Below are positions 1 through 7,890 of a stretch of 64,000 nucleotides of DNA, piece by piece. The notes beneath the pieces are model-generated. The model worked only from the letters and a program-made list of their open reading frames with translations. It made no database searches and was not told the origin of the DNA. Made by a program: the position numbers and the translations under genes. Source of the stretch: GCA-2731375 sp002731375 (GTDB lineage Bacteria; Pseudomonadota; Alphaproteobacteria; GCA-2731375); the NCBI GenBank assembly GCA_030752605.1, contig JASMDX010000049.1, positions 1-64,000 on the forward strand, in the 5' to 3' direction. Each line of letters begins with the position of its first letter. Position 1 is the stretch's first letter.

Positions 1-66
1 CAGCGGATCTGCATTTGATTTATAAGTCACAGCTTTGCAGAGACAACTACCAGTGAAACCGGCCAT
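1..66 (-). CDS. GFA/CENP-V family protein, N-terminal 22 codons only (partial)
   Basis: A minus-strand gene starts here and runs off the left edge. Its first residues read MAGFTGSCLCKAVTYKSNAD, which matches the start of the GFA (glutathione-dependent formaldehyde-activating enzyme-like, DUF636) family: a G-S-C-x-C-x-A-V-x-Y motif whose two cysteines are zinc ligands. An AAGGAG ribosome-binding site lies about 7 bases before the ATG. Members are small zinc proteins. The formaldehyde role suggested by the name is not established for most of them, so no substrate is assigned. The family call rests on this short N-terminus only. Confidence 0.7.
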   Translation of the reverse strand, partial: MAGFTGSCLCKAVTYKSNADPL

Positions 67-117
67 ATCAAGCTCCTTCTCAGGCCTCAAATTAACTCAG
101 ATTTTACAGTATCGCTG

Positions 118-255
118 ATGGCAAATACTGTTACAAGCTTCCAACCGCCTTCCCACTATGAACGGGCGATGAAGTGGAAGAAGGGCTATGGGTTGGAGCG
201 CCTTGGGGAAGCCCTAAACGAGTTGGCCGAGCATAAGGGCCGCAATACGGTTTAA
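118..255 (+). CDS. Possible small protein of 45 residues, unknown
   Basis: An ATG-initiated frame encodes a 45-residue hydrophilic peptide with a basic, helix-prone C-terminal half (…YERAMKWKKGYGLERLGEAL…). It is divergent from the GFA-like gene. No convincing ribosome-binding site precedes the ATG and I recognise no family. The amino-acid composition looks protein-like, but a chance frame cannot be excluded. Between its end and the tRNA at 448 I see nothing else. Confidence 0.3.
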   Translation: MANTVTSFQPPSHYERAMKWKKGYGLERLGEALNELAEHKGRNTV

Positions 256-447
256 AGCCGAAAATTTTTTCGCGGGGCTGCCTATACGTTACGCGCGGGG
301 ATGGGGTGGACCATGCCCGCCCCTCAAAGCCCGAAAGGATTTATCTCGCTCTGTGTCGTTAGCCTCTATGGCGGCTTTGCAGCTAGCTACAAAATTTCAT
401 TTTTAGCACGCAATCTCTGGCGGTATTTATAGGGTTAAATGAAGGTG

Positions 448-534
<87 letters not shown>

Positions 535-626
535 ACGGTAACACAGGCTCTGCATTCGCGCGCACCATGCCGTGATGCGGAGCGCGGGGCAAGGCTGGAT
601 TTACGCCCGCGCACCGGTTTTGCGAA

Positions 627-1154
627 TTATTTCAGGGCCGAGGTGTGGCTGATGCCCAACTGTACGTATTCCTCCACCATCTCCACATGCATGGCCAGCT
701 CCTCCGAGCGCAAATCACGCATGTATTTTGCCGGGCTACCGCCCCAGAGCTGACCCGAGGGGATGCGCTTGCCAGGCGTCAAGGTGGCGCCGGCGGCCAG
801 CATGGCCTGGGACTCGATCACCGCATGATCCAGTACAATCGAACCCATGCCGACGAAGGAGCGATCCTCGAGCCGGCAGCCATGCAACAGACACATATGG
901 CCAACCAGCACATTTTCGCCGATCCAGGTGTCAGCGATGCCTTTCGAGGTGTGGACGGTGGAGCCGTCCTGGATATTGCTGCGGGCGCCGATGTGGATCG
1001 GCTCTTCATCACCACGGACGACGCAATTGTACCAGACCGAGGCTTGCGCGCCGAGGCTGACCGTGCCGATGACATGGGCACCTGGTGCCACAAAGGCCGT
1101 CGGATCAATGTCGGGCGTGACGCCCTCAAAAGTCATGATATGACCTTTGCTCAT
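627..1154 (-). CDS. Gamma-carbonic anhydrase-like left-handed beta-helix protein
   Basis: A 175-residue protein made of hexapeptide repeats, of the gamma-carbonic anhydrase / YrdA / PaaY family. It keeps the three histidines that bind the metal in this family: one in the VHTS motif and two in VGHMCLLHGC. The early Arg-Gly-Asp (VVRGDEEP) and the Gln-Asp pair (NIQDGS) are also present. The C-terminus ends in the usual helical tail after GSPAKYMRDL. The start MSKGHIM has GGAG about 9 bases upstream; a second Met six residues later is an alternative. It lies 48 bases downstream of argC on the same strand and may be co-transcribed. Whether it hydrates CO2 or acts on a CoA thioester cannot be told from sequence. 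Confidence 0.88.
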   Translation of the reverse strand: MSKGHIMTFEGVTPDIDPTAFVAPGAHVIGTVSLGAQASVWYNCVVRGDEEPIHIGARSNIQDGSTVHTSKGIADTWIGENVLVGHMCLLHGCRLEDRSFVGMGSIVLDHAVIESQAMLAAGATLTPGKRIPSGQLWGGSPAKYMRDLRSEELAMHVEMVEEYVQLGISHTSALK

Positions 1155-1202
1155 GGTCTCGTACTCCTGATTTTGGTTTCGGCTGCCGGTAAGAAACTAC
1201 CG

Positions 1203-2336
1203 TTAGGGAAATAGTGCCTCTTGCTCCAACCCCGTGGTTTCGGGCAGGCCATACATCAGGTTCATGTTCTGCACCGCCTGGCCCGATGAGCCCTTGACCA
1301 GGTTGTCGATTACCGAAATCACGATGGCCCGGCCCGGCAACCGGTCGGCGAATACACCAAGCAGGCAATGGTTGGAACCGCGCACATGCCGCGTCGCCGG
1401 CGCCACGCCTTCCCCAACCACGCGCATGAAGGGCTCGTCCGCATAACGCTCCGCCAGACAGTTACGCAGATTGTCCACTGTTGCCTCGCCGGCCAGCCGG
1501 ACATAGCTGGTGGCCAGTATACCGCGGTTCATCGGCGCCAGATGCGGCGTGAAGTTAACTATTAGATTATCGCCATAAGCTTTTGATAATTCTTGTTCAA
1601 TTTCTGGTCCATGACGGTGAGATGCGATGCCGTAAGCGTGCAACCCCTCCGACACTTCCGAGAATAGATTTGCCGCCTTCGCGGCCCGCCCGGCGCCTGT
1701 GATGCCGGATTTGGCATCGATGATAATGTCCTCCGGCGCGATCTTACCCGCCGAGAGCAAAGGCGCCAGGGACAGGATCGCCGCCGTGGGATAGCAGCCG
1801 GGACAGGCGACCAGACGGGCGCCGGGCAGTTTGTCACGGGCATATTCGGTCAGGCCGTAGACAGCCTCGGGCTGCAGGTGGGGGGCGTAATGTTCATGGC
1901 CGTACCATTCGGCATAGGTATCGGTGCTGTCGAGACGGAAATCCGCCGACAAATCGATCACCCGTGGTTGCCCCTTGATTGCAGCGGCGGCATCACCCGG
2001 CCCCGCGTGCATGACCTCGTCAATGACGCTGTGCCGGGTATCGTGCAACAGACCGGCAATAATTTCCTGGGTCGTACCGTGGGGCAGACCACAAAAGACC
2101 ACATCAACCTCGACCCCGGCCCACTCCACTTCCTCGACCTTGATCAGGCCGGGTAGATCCAGGCCGCCCAGGTGAGGATAGACCTGCTCGTAAGGCTCAC
2201 CGGCATGGCTGTCCGCGGTCATGATGACGATTTCGGCATTGGGATGGCGGGCCAACAAGCGCACGGCTTCGGCCCCGGTGTAACCGGATGCGCCTAGTAT
2301 GCCAATTCTGATTTTCTTAGCCAAAGCCGCCGTCAT
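1203..2336 (-). CDS. argC: N-acetyl-gamma-glutamyl-phosphate reductase
   Basis: ArgC reduces N-acetylglutamyl-phosphate to the semialdehyde with NADPH in arginine biosynthesis, in the cytosol. The N-terminal Rossmann motif LGASGYTGAE (residues 14-23) and the catalytic cysteine in VACPGCYPTA (Cys181) are intact, as is the histidine motif SHRHGPEIEQ. At 377 residues it is about 25 longer than the usual type 1 enzyme. The extra length is mainly an insertion near residues 98-122, between LPHGTTQEI and VIDLSADFRL. The start has AGGAG 7 bases upstream. It sits downstream of rplM-rpsI, an order common in alphaproteobacteria, here separated from them by a terminator, a dead toxin module and a repair gene. 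Confidence 0.96.
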   Translation of the reverse strand: MTAALAKKIRIGILGASGYTGAEAVRLLARHPNAEIVIMTADSHAGEPYEQVYPHLGGLDLPGLIKVEEVEWAGVEVDVVFCGLPHGTTQEIIAGLLHDTRHSVIDEVMHAGPGDAAAAIKGQPRVIDLSADFRLDSTDTYAEWYGHEHYAPHLQPEAVYGLTEYARDKLPGARLVACPGCYPTAAILSLAPLLSAGKIAPEDIIIDAKSGITGAGRAAKAANLFSEVSEGLHAYGIASHRHGPEIEQELSKAYGDNLIVNFTPHLAPMNRGILATSYVRLAGEATVDNLRNCLAERYADEPFMRVVGEGVAPATRHVRGSNHCLLGVFADRLPGRAIVISVIDNLVKGSSGQAVQNMNLMYGLPETTGLEQEALFP

Positions 2337-2442
2337 TTTCCGTCTCCTACTTTGCAGCGTCTATATATAGCATTTGGCGGGCTTGTACGAAAAATGCGCG
2401 AAAAATTACGCCTCACGAAAATCTCGCTTTACAGCTTCCAAT

Positions 2443-2856
2443 TCATAGGTTCCAGTTCACCCAGACCCCGCGCCTGCCCTTGCGCTGGCTGCGCAAGATC
2501 AAGTCTTCGATGTCATAGCCGTTATTTTCGAGCCACTGCAGGGACGGACCGGGCCAGGCGACGGCTGCCAGGTCGACCCGGCCCTGGCGGTCGAACCGTA
2601 CGCCCTCCAACCGAAGGCGATACTTCTGTTCCGGATCGGGGCCGCCGTCACGCCGGATGGCAATCTTGCCTTGGCTATTGATGACGCGGTGCCAGGGCAC
2701 ATCAGAGTCCACCGGCAGCATGGCCATAGCGCGCGCCACCCGTCGCGCCGAATTAGCCTCAGCAACCAGGGCGATCTGGCCATAGGTCCCCACCTGACCA
2801 GCCCGGATCTGCCGCGTCACCTGATGGATGCGCGCCTCAAGCTCCCGCAACGCCAT
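2443..2856 (-). CDS. Alkyltransferase-like (ATL) DNA-binding protein of the MGMT family
   Basis: A 137-residue protein matching the C-terminal DNA-binding domain of O6-alkylguanine-DNA alkyltransferases. The methyl-acceptor motif PCHR is replaced by PWHRV (Trp55). That substitution defines alkyltransferase-like proteins, which bind O6-alkylguanine lesions and hand them to nucleotide excision repair instead of repairing them. The helix-turn-helix region (VGTYGQIALVAE) and the arginine-rich NSARRVARAM segment are present. The chosen ATG has AGGA 8 bases upstream and matches the family N-terminus. A frame 21 codons longer is open upstream but those residues do not look conserved. It lies between the parDE remnant and argC. 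Confidence 0.85.
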   Translation of the reverse strand: MALRELEARIHQVTRQIRAGQVGTYGQIALVAEANSARRVARAMAMLPVDSDVPWHRVINSQGKIAIRRDGGPDPEQKYRLRLEGVRFDRQGRVDLAAVAWPGPSLQWLENNGYDIEDLILRSQRKGRRGVWVNWNL

Positions 2857-2943
2857 TTTGATATTCCTGAAAGATACTCGCGACAATCCAGTGCCAGGAT
2901 TAGCCCAGCGTTTCTTCATTACATAAAACCTGCTTGATCAAAA

Positions 2944-3239
2944 TCACAGATTCTGACCTGTATCCATGCTGTTGTGAAGGATACGAACGATCAAAATACT
3001 CTGGCCGTCAATTTTATAATAGATGGCGTGGGATCAGTGCTGATGACTTCGATAGCCTTTCCGTATGTCATCGACGCTTTTTCCTGGTCTGAGATTCCTT
3101 GCAAAAAGATCAAAGGTTTCAACGAGAAAATCACGATATGATCGCACCTGGTCAATTCGGAATTGCCGGATTGTATATTGGCGATGTTAGCAATATGGCC
3201 GTCGGCTGGTTTTGATAGCCTGTCTTCAGCTACGGTCGT
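2944..3239 (-). pseudogene. ParE-family toxin remnant (frameshift plus in-frame stop)
   Basis: Conceptual translation of the minus strand recovers nearly a whole RelE/ParE-type toxin in two frames. A first piece reads RLSKPADGHIANIA, then after a frameshift QYTIRQFRIDQVRSYRDF, LVETFDLFARNLRPGKSVDD and IRKGYRSHQH. A TGA stop then precedes SHAIYYKIDGQSILIVRILH and NSMDTGQNL. The GYRS-x-SHAIYY and ILIVRILH-x-x-MD blocks are ParE hallmarks. The toxin cannot be made intact. It follows the antitoxin remnant in the usual antitoxin-toxin order. Confidence 0.75.
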
Positions 3240-3344
3240 TCAGATGGTTTCTTCCCCCTCGTCCCAAATATCTCTTACGCTTCGATTACCTTCACTGCCA
3301 AGATCTCCTTCGATCAACAACGCCTGTAGAGCTTCCAACTGCTA
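3240..3344 (-). pseudogene. Antitoxin (ParD/RHH-like) C-terminal remnant
   Basis: Directly upstream of the ParE remnant the minus strand encodes about 32 residues (ALQALLIEGDLGSEGNRSVR then DIWDEGEETI) ending in TGA. This resembles the C-terminal tail of ribbon-helix-helix antitoxins, where an Ala-Leu-x-Glu-Gly helix precedes the toxin-binding tail. A TAG lies just before it and the rpsI terminator begins about 10 bases further on. The DNA-binding N-terminal half is therefore gone. The identification leans on the adjacent ParE remnant. Confidence 0.5.
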
Positions 3345-3353
3345 ATTCTCCAC

Positions 3354-3384
3354 AAAAAAAGGGCCGCCCAAAGGCAGCCCTTTT
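3354..3384 (-). terminator. Rho-independent terminator after rpsI
   Basis: On the minus strand AAGGGCTGCC pairs with GGCGGCCCTT (one G-T wobble) across a TTTG loop, followed by a run of T. It begins 22 bases after the rpsI stop and separates the ribosomal operon from the parDE remnant, ATL and argC. Confidence 0.85.
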
Positions 3385-3405
3385 CTGTTCTTATGTTCTT
3401 GCCGT

Positions 3406-3969
3406 TTAGCGTTTTGAGAACTGGAAGCTGCGGCGAGCTTTTGCCTTGCCGTACTTCTTACGCTCAACGACGCGGCTGTCGCGGGTTAGGAAGCCACCTG
3501 ATTTCAGCGCCGGACGCAGGCCCGGCTCGTAATTCAGCAGGGCCCGGGAGATACCATGGCGCACCGCGCCGGCCTGGCCCGAAAGGCCGCCGCCGACCAC
3601 CGTGCAGACCACATCGAACTGGTCTTTGCGCTGGGCCACTTCGAACGGTTGGTTGATGATCATGCGCAGCACGGGCCGCGCAAAATAGGTCTCGAACTCC
3701 CGGCCATTGACGGTGATCCGGCCCGCCCCCGGCTTCACCCAAACCCGGGCGATGGCGTTCTTGCGCTTGCCGGTGGCATAGGCCCGGCCCAACTCGTCGA
3801 TCTTGGGCTCCGCCGTTACCGCATCGCCGGCCGCTGCCGCATCGGTGCTATCGCTGCTGGCGACTGCGGCTGTACCTCCGACCATATCCTTCAAATCGGC
3901 CAGGGTGCCCGTTGCCTTCGGGGCCGTACCGGTTTCGATTGGGTCGTCGCCTGTATTTTCGTCGGCCAT
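3406..3969 (-). CDS. rpsI: 30S ribosomal protein S9, with long N-terminal extension
   Basis: S9 binds the 3' major domain of 16S rRNA, and its basic C-terminal tail reaches the P site. The S9 core is clear from ATGKRKNAIARVWVKPG through the C-terminal RRSFQFSKR, with the invariant terminal S-K-R. At 187 residues it is long. The first 65 or so residues are a low-complexity acidic/alanine-rich extension (for example DSTDAAAAGDAVTAEPK). Alphaproteobacterial S9 proteins often carry such extensions, but this one is longer than usual. It follows rplM with a 2-base gap, so the two are translated from one message, which ends at the hairpin 22 bases downstream. Confidence 0.97.
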   Translation of the reverse strand: MADENTGDDPIETGTAPKATGTLADLKDMVGGTAAVASSDSTDAAAAGDAVTAEPKIDELGRAYATGKRKNAIARVWVKPGAGRITVNGREFETYFARPVLRMIINQPFEVAQRKDQFDVVCTVVGGGLSGQAGAVRHGISRALLNYEPGLRPALKSGGFLTRDSRVVERKKYGKAKARRSFQFSKR

Positions 3970-3971
3970 GA

Positions 3972-4436
3972 TCAGGCGCTCCTTCTATTCTTGTCGTTCA
4001 TCGCGGCAACATCCAGCACTTCGGGCTGCTGCGATTCGTGGGGATGATCGGCGCCGGCATAAACCTTCAACTTAGTCAGAACCTGGCGGCCCAGTGGCCC
4101 CTTGGGGATCATCCGCTGCACGGCCTTTTCGACCACGCGTTCGGGGTGCTTGCCTTCCAAGATCTTGCCGGCGGTGGTGCTTTTAATACCGCCCGGATAA
4201 CCGGTGTGCCGATAATAGGTCTTGTCAGCCAGCTTGTTGCCGGTCAACTGCACCTTGTCGGCGTTGATCACCACGATATGGTCGCCGCAATCCATGTGCG
4301 GCGTGAACATGGGCTTGTGCTTGCCCCGGAGCCGGGTCGCGATGATGGAGGCCAAACGGCCCAGAACCACGCCCTCGGCATCGATCACGAACCATTTTCG
4401 CTCGATATCCCCGGGCTTAGCGGAATAGGTTTTCAT
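3972..4436 (-). CDS. rplM: 50S ribosomal protein L13
   Basis: A 154-residue L13, an early-assembly 23S rRNA-binding protein. Recognisable blocks are WFVIDAEGVVLGRLAS, the LRGKHKP segment, YYRHTGYPGG, and MIPKGPLGRQ near residue 110. Length and start agree with the family. It is the first gene of the rplM-rpsI operon. The upstream region carries a good promoter candidate about 65 bases before the ATG. Confidence 0.97.
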   Translation of the reverse strand: MKTYSAKPGDIERKWFVIDAEGVVLGRLASIIATRLRGKHKPMFTPHMDCGDHIVVINADKVQLTGNKLADKTYYRHTGYPGGIKSTTAGKILEGKHPERVVEKAVQRMIPKGPLGRQVLTKLKVYAGADHPHESQQPEVLDVAAMNDKNRRSA

Positions 4437-4500
4437 AATTCTTCCTCAAATCGTATCCAGGCCGGTCGGGCAACGACCTACTCCTGGTTCAGCGGCGCGC

Positions 4501-4528
4501 AGTATGTCAGGAAAAATTTCAGCGTCAA
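4501..4528 (-). promoter_or_regulatory. Candidate sigma-70-type promoter of rplM-rpsI
   Basis: On the minus strand TTGACG (-35) and CATACT (-10) are separated by 16 bases, ending about 65 bases before the rplM ATG. The surrounding sequence is AT-rich compared with the rest of the window. No other promoter candidate of comparable quality is visible in this divergent spacer. Confidence 0.5.
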
Positions 4529-4675
4529 GCAGAAAAAACTCAATATTTTCAATTGATTAAATATACGGTACTATAGTAGCGCGTATCGCAATGCAGTTCA
4601 ACGCCGTCGTTGCGGCAGCTGGTTAAAACGATTAGGTTCTAGCGCATTCTGACGATCTTGGTAAGGAGTTAACCG

Positions 4676-6214
4676 GTGCCATCTTATCAACCCTCCCACA
4701 ATGTCCTGTCTTCCAGACGCGCCACCGTCGGAGCGCTGTTTCATTCCAGGGTGCCCGCCAACCCAAGCCAGCGGGCGGTGGTCGAGGGCGCGCGGGTCTT
4801 GAGTTATCTGGAACTGGAGGAACGCTCCAACCGCCTAGCCAATGCCTTGCTGGATACTGGATTGGCACATGGTGACCGTATTGGCCTGCTGTCCCGAAAC
4901 TGTCTGGAATATATGGAAGTGGAATTGGCCGCCGCCAAGGCGGGTTTGATCCTGGCCTGCCTGAACTGGCGTCTTGGCGACCGGGAGCTGCGGCATTGCA
5001 TCACCCTGGTCGAGCCCAAGGTGATCATTGCGCAAGCGGACCTGACGGAGTCCCTGGACCGCGTTGATTTGCCTCTGCATCAGCGGATCACCATGGGCGC
5101 GGAATACGAGAACTTCATGGCGGCGGCAAGCGACAACTACCCGGACCTGGACATCGATCCCGAGGACGGCTTGGTAATCCTTTATACCTCCGGCACCACC
5201 GGCCTACCCAAGGGCGCCTTGGTCAGCCACCGGGCCATGGTGGCACGGGGGATGTGCTTTACCTCCGAGTTTGAGGTCCCCATCGGCGATAATTTCTGCG
5301 CCTGGCCGCCGTTTTATCACATGGCTTCAACCGATCAGGCGCTCGGCACCTTGTTGCGCGGCGGCGCGGTGCATGTGGTCGATGGTTATGAGCCCGACCG
5401 CCTGATCGAGGTGCTGGAGCACGAGAAAATGCACTTTTTCATCCTGATGCCCGGCATGGTCAGGCCGTTCACCGAGATTCTCAAGGCTCGCAACGTGCGG
5501 ATCAAAGGCGTCAATATCTGCGGCGCCATGGCCGATCTGGTTCCGCGCGAGGACATCGCCGCCGCCACGCTGGCCTTTGATGCGCCTTACAATAATAGTT
5601 TTGGCGCCACCGAGACCGGGATGCCGCCCGCCTCTTCCAACCTGATCCCCATTGGCGTGACGCCAACCAATCTCTCCAAACGGCAATCAGCTTTTTGCGA
5701 CCTGCGCCTGGTCGATCCTGACGACAACGAAGTTCCCGTGGGTACGCCGGGCGAGGTTGCCTTGCGTGGGCCGACATTGTTCAGCGGTTATTGGAATGCG
5801 GATAAGACCAACGCGGAAGACTTCCGCAACGGCTGGTTCCATATGGGCGATGTCCTCCGCCGCAACGAAGATGGCACCCTGGATTACGTGGATCGGGTAA
5901 AATACATGATCAAATCGGGCGGTGAGAACATCTATCCGGCCGAAATCGAACAGGTCATGCTGGCCGATGCCCGGGTGCATGAGGCCGTGGTGGTACGCCG
6001 CCCGGACAGAAAATGGAGCGAGGTGCCGGTGGTCTTTGTCGTGCCGGCGGATCCGGCCTTGACGGCCGATGATCTGATGGATCTGTGCAAGAAAAACCTA
6101 TCATCCTACAAACGGCCCAAGGATATCTTCTTCGTGGCCGAAGCAGACCTGCCCCGTTCCACCACCGGCAAGGTGCAGCGCCACGAGCTGGAAGCCCGCG
6201 TGCCAGCAGCATAG
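4676..6214 (+). CDS. Class I AMP-forming acyl-CoA ligase
   Basis: A 512-residue adenylate-forming enzyme that would activate a carboxylic acid to its CoA thioester via an acyl-AMP. The P-loop signature YTSGTTGLPKGAL lies near residues 174-186. The A8 hinge and core motif follow as YVDRVKYMIKSGGENIYPAE, and the catalytic lysine sits in STTGKVQRHE near the end. The start is GTG with AAGGAG 7 bases upstream. It leads a plus-strand group with an old-yellow-enzyme homologue and a cupin, and diverges from rplM. The substrate is not predictable; the grouping suggests catabolism of an unsaturated or aromatic acid. Confidence 0.88.
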   Translation: MPSYQPSHNVLSSRRATVGALFHSRVPANPSQRAVVEGARVLSYLELEERSNRLANALLDTGLAHGDRIGLLSRNCLEYMEVELAAAKAGLILACLNWRLGDRELRHCITLVEPKVIIAQADLTESLDRVDLPLHQRITMGAEYENFMAAASDNYPDLDIDPEDGLVILYTSGTTGLPKGALVSHRAMVARGMCFTSEFEVPIGDNFCAWPPFYHMASTDQALGTLLRGGAVHVVDGYEPDRLIEVLEHEKMHFFILMPGMVRPFTEILKARNVRIKGVNICGAMADLVPREDIAAATLAFDAPYNNSFGATETGMPPASSNLIPIGVTPTNLSKRQSAFCDLRLVDPDDNEVPVGTPGEVALRGPTLFSGYWNADKTNAEDFRNGWFHMGDVLRRNEDGTLDYVDRVKYMIKSGGENIYPAEIEQVMLADARVHEAVVVRRPDRKWSEVPVVFVVPADPALTADDLMDLCKKNLSSYKRPKDIFFVAEADLPRSTTGKVQRHELEARVPAA

Positions 6215-6309
6215 ACCGCAGTTCACCTCTGCCAAGATTTCTGTTCCACCGGCGGCCTCACAGGGTTAGGTTTCGCCAATGTTGCGTCTTATAAGAAAGT
6301 ACCAGGAAA

Positions 6310-7389
6310 ATGCCTTCTTTGTTCGAGCCCATGTCCTTTACCCGCGGCCCCGCCATGAAAAACCGTTTCATGCTCGCGCCCCTGACCAATACTCAAAGCC
6401 TTGATGATGGCTGCATCACGGAAGATGATCTGCACTGGATCGAGATGCGCGCCAACAGCGGATTTGGCTCGATCATGACCGCCGCCGCCCATGTCCAGGC
6501 CAATGGCCAGGGGTTCCCAAGACAGATGGGCACCTTCTCGGACGATCATATCGAAGGCCTGAGCCGCATGGCCGCGCTGATCAAGAAACATGACTGCGTC
6601 TCTATCTTGCAGCTGCACCACGGCGGCAACCGTGTCTCGCCGGAAGTGATCGGCGGCACCCCCGTCTGCCCCTCCGACGACCCCGAAACCGGTGCCCGGG
6701 CTTTAACCAGTGAGGAAGTCGTGGAGTTGATCGAGGCCTTTATCCTGGCCGCAAAACGGGCCGAGGATGCAGGTTTTGACGGTGTCGAACTGCATGGCGC
6801 ACACGGCTATATGCTGAGCCAGTTTCTCAGCCCGGAAGTCAACAAACGGATCGACGAATACGGGGGCAGCCTGGAAAACAGAAGCCGGATCATTTTCGAG
6901 ATTATCGAAGGCATCCGGGCCCGTTGCCGCCCAGACTTCAACCTCTCCATCCGCCTGTCGCCGGAACGGTTCGGTTTACGTCTGGCCGAGATTATCGAGG
7001 TAGCGCAGCGCCTGATGACCGAGAACAATATCGATTTTCTGGATATGTCCTTGTGGAATTGTTTCAAGGAGCCAGAGGAAAAGGAATTCAAGGGCCGCAG
7101 CCTGATGTCCTATTTCACCGAGCTGGAGCGGGGCAACGTCAAGCTTGGCGTGGCGGGCAAGATCAAGTCATCGAAAGCAGCGGCGGCATGTCTGGAACTA
7201 GGCGCGGATTTCATCCTGCCGGGCCGGGCCGCCATTCTGCATCACGACTTCCCTTTGCAGGTTCAAGCAGACGCGGATTTTGAGATTGCTGGTTTGCCGG
7301 TATCCGCCGACTATCTGCGCGGCCAGGGCCTAAGTGACAATTTCCTAACATATATGAACTCTAACTGGCGAGGCTTCGTGAATTTGTGA
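6310..7389 (+). CDS. NADH:flavin oxidoreductase, old yellow enzyme family
   Basis: A 359-residue TIM-barrel flavoprotein of the OYE family. Signature segments are LQLHHGGNR (near residues 100-108), the substrate-binding His pair region in ELHGAHGYMLSQFLSPEVNK, and the FMN-binding YGGSLENRSR. Family members reduce activated C=C bonds, or 2,4-dienoyl-CoA when fused to an FeS domain. No FeS/FAD C-terminal domain is present here, so it is the single-domain type. It lies 95 bases after the acyl-CoA ligase and 21 bases before the cupin gene, consistent with one operon. Confidence 0.88.
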   Translation: MPSLFEPMSFTRGPAMKNRFMLAPLTNTQSLDDGCITEDDLHWIEMRANSGFGSIMTAAAHVQANGQGFPRQMGTFSDDHIEGLSRMAALIKKHDCVSILQLHHGGNRVSPEVIGGTPVCPSDDPETGARALTSEEVVELIEAFILAAKRAEDAGFDGVELHGAHGYMLSQFLSPEVNKRIDEYGGSLENRSRIIFEIIEGIRARCRPDFNLSIRLSPERFGLRLAEIIEVAQRLMTENNIDFLDMSLWNCFKEPEEKEFKGRSLMSYFTELERGNVKLGVAGKIKSSKAAAACLELGADFILPGRAAILHHDFPLQVQADADFEIAGLPVSADYLRGQGLSDNFLTYMNSNWRGFVNL

Positions 7390-7410
7390 TGAGAAAGAGG
7401 AGCGCAGCGC

Positions 7411-7878
7411 ATGTTTAAGTTCGATATGTCCACGATCGAATGGACCCATTTCCAGGGCAGCCCTCGATTTGATTATCACATTGACTACGCCATCGCCGTG
7501 CTGGGCGCGCAGCCGGATATCGGTGTCATTGATCTATTGGTAAAATGGGCCCCGAACGCCTATTGCCATTATCACCGTCACCTGGCCGCCACCACCACAC
7601 TAGTGCTCGGGGGAGAGCAAAACCTTTACGAGACCACGAATACGGGCGAGACCATCCACAAGGTCCGCAAGGCCGGCGACTATGCACTTAGTCCCGGCGG
7701 CGACCTGCATATGGAACAAGCCGGTCCGGACGGTGCGCTAATATTCTTCGGCTTTGTCTCCGCCGACGGCCGCCTGTTTGAAACCCTGGATAAGGATCAC
7801 AATACCCTGGCTACCGCCACCGTTCAGGAATGGGCCGCCGGCAATATCGATGGCGGACGCCGCACCAGTATCGGTTAA
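7411..7878 (+). CDS. Cupin-domain protein (possible dioxygenase/anti-sigma-like cupin)
   Basis: A 155-residue single-cupin protein. The first cupin motif supplies HYHRH near residues 52-56, and the second motif region GDYALSPGGDLHMEQ supplies another histidine, so a metal site is likely. The layout resembles 2,4'-dihydroxyacetophenone dioxygenase-like and ChrR-like cupins. I cannot choose between an enzyme and a sensor role. A GAAAGAGGAGC ribosome-binding region precedes the ATG. It is the last gene of the ligase-OYE group and its end converges on the next, minus-strand gene. Confidence 0.75.
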   Translation: MFKFDMSTIEWTHFQGSPRFDYHIDYAIAVLGAQPDIGVIDLLVKWAPNAYCHYHRHLAATTTLVLGGEQNLYETTNTGETIHKVRKAGDYALSPGGDLHMEQAGPDGALIFFGFVSADGRLFETLDKDHNTLATATVQEWAAGNIDGGRRTSIG

Positions 7879-7890
7879 TCCAGGTGCCTA

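Noticed and set aside
645..1214. Plus-strand frame opposite the gamma-carbonic anhydrase-like gene
   Set aside because: Its translation is the antisense of a well-conserved protein and shows no domain.
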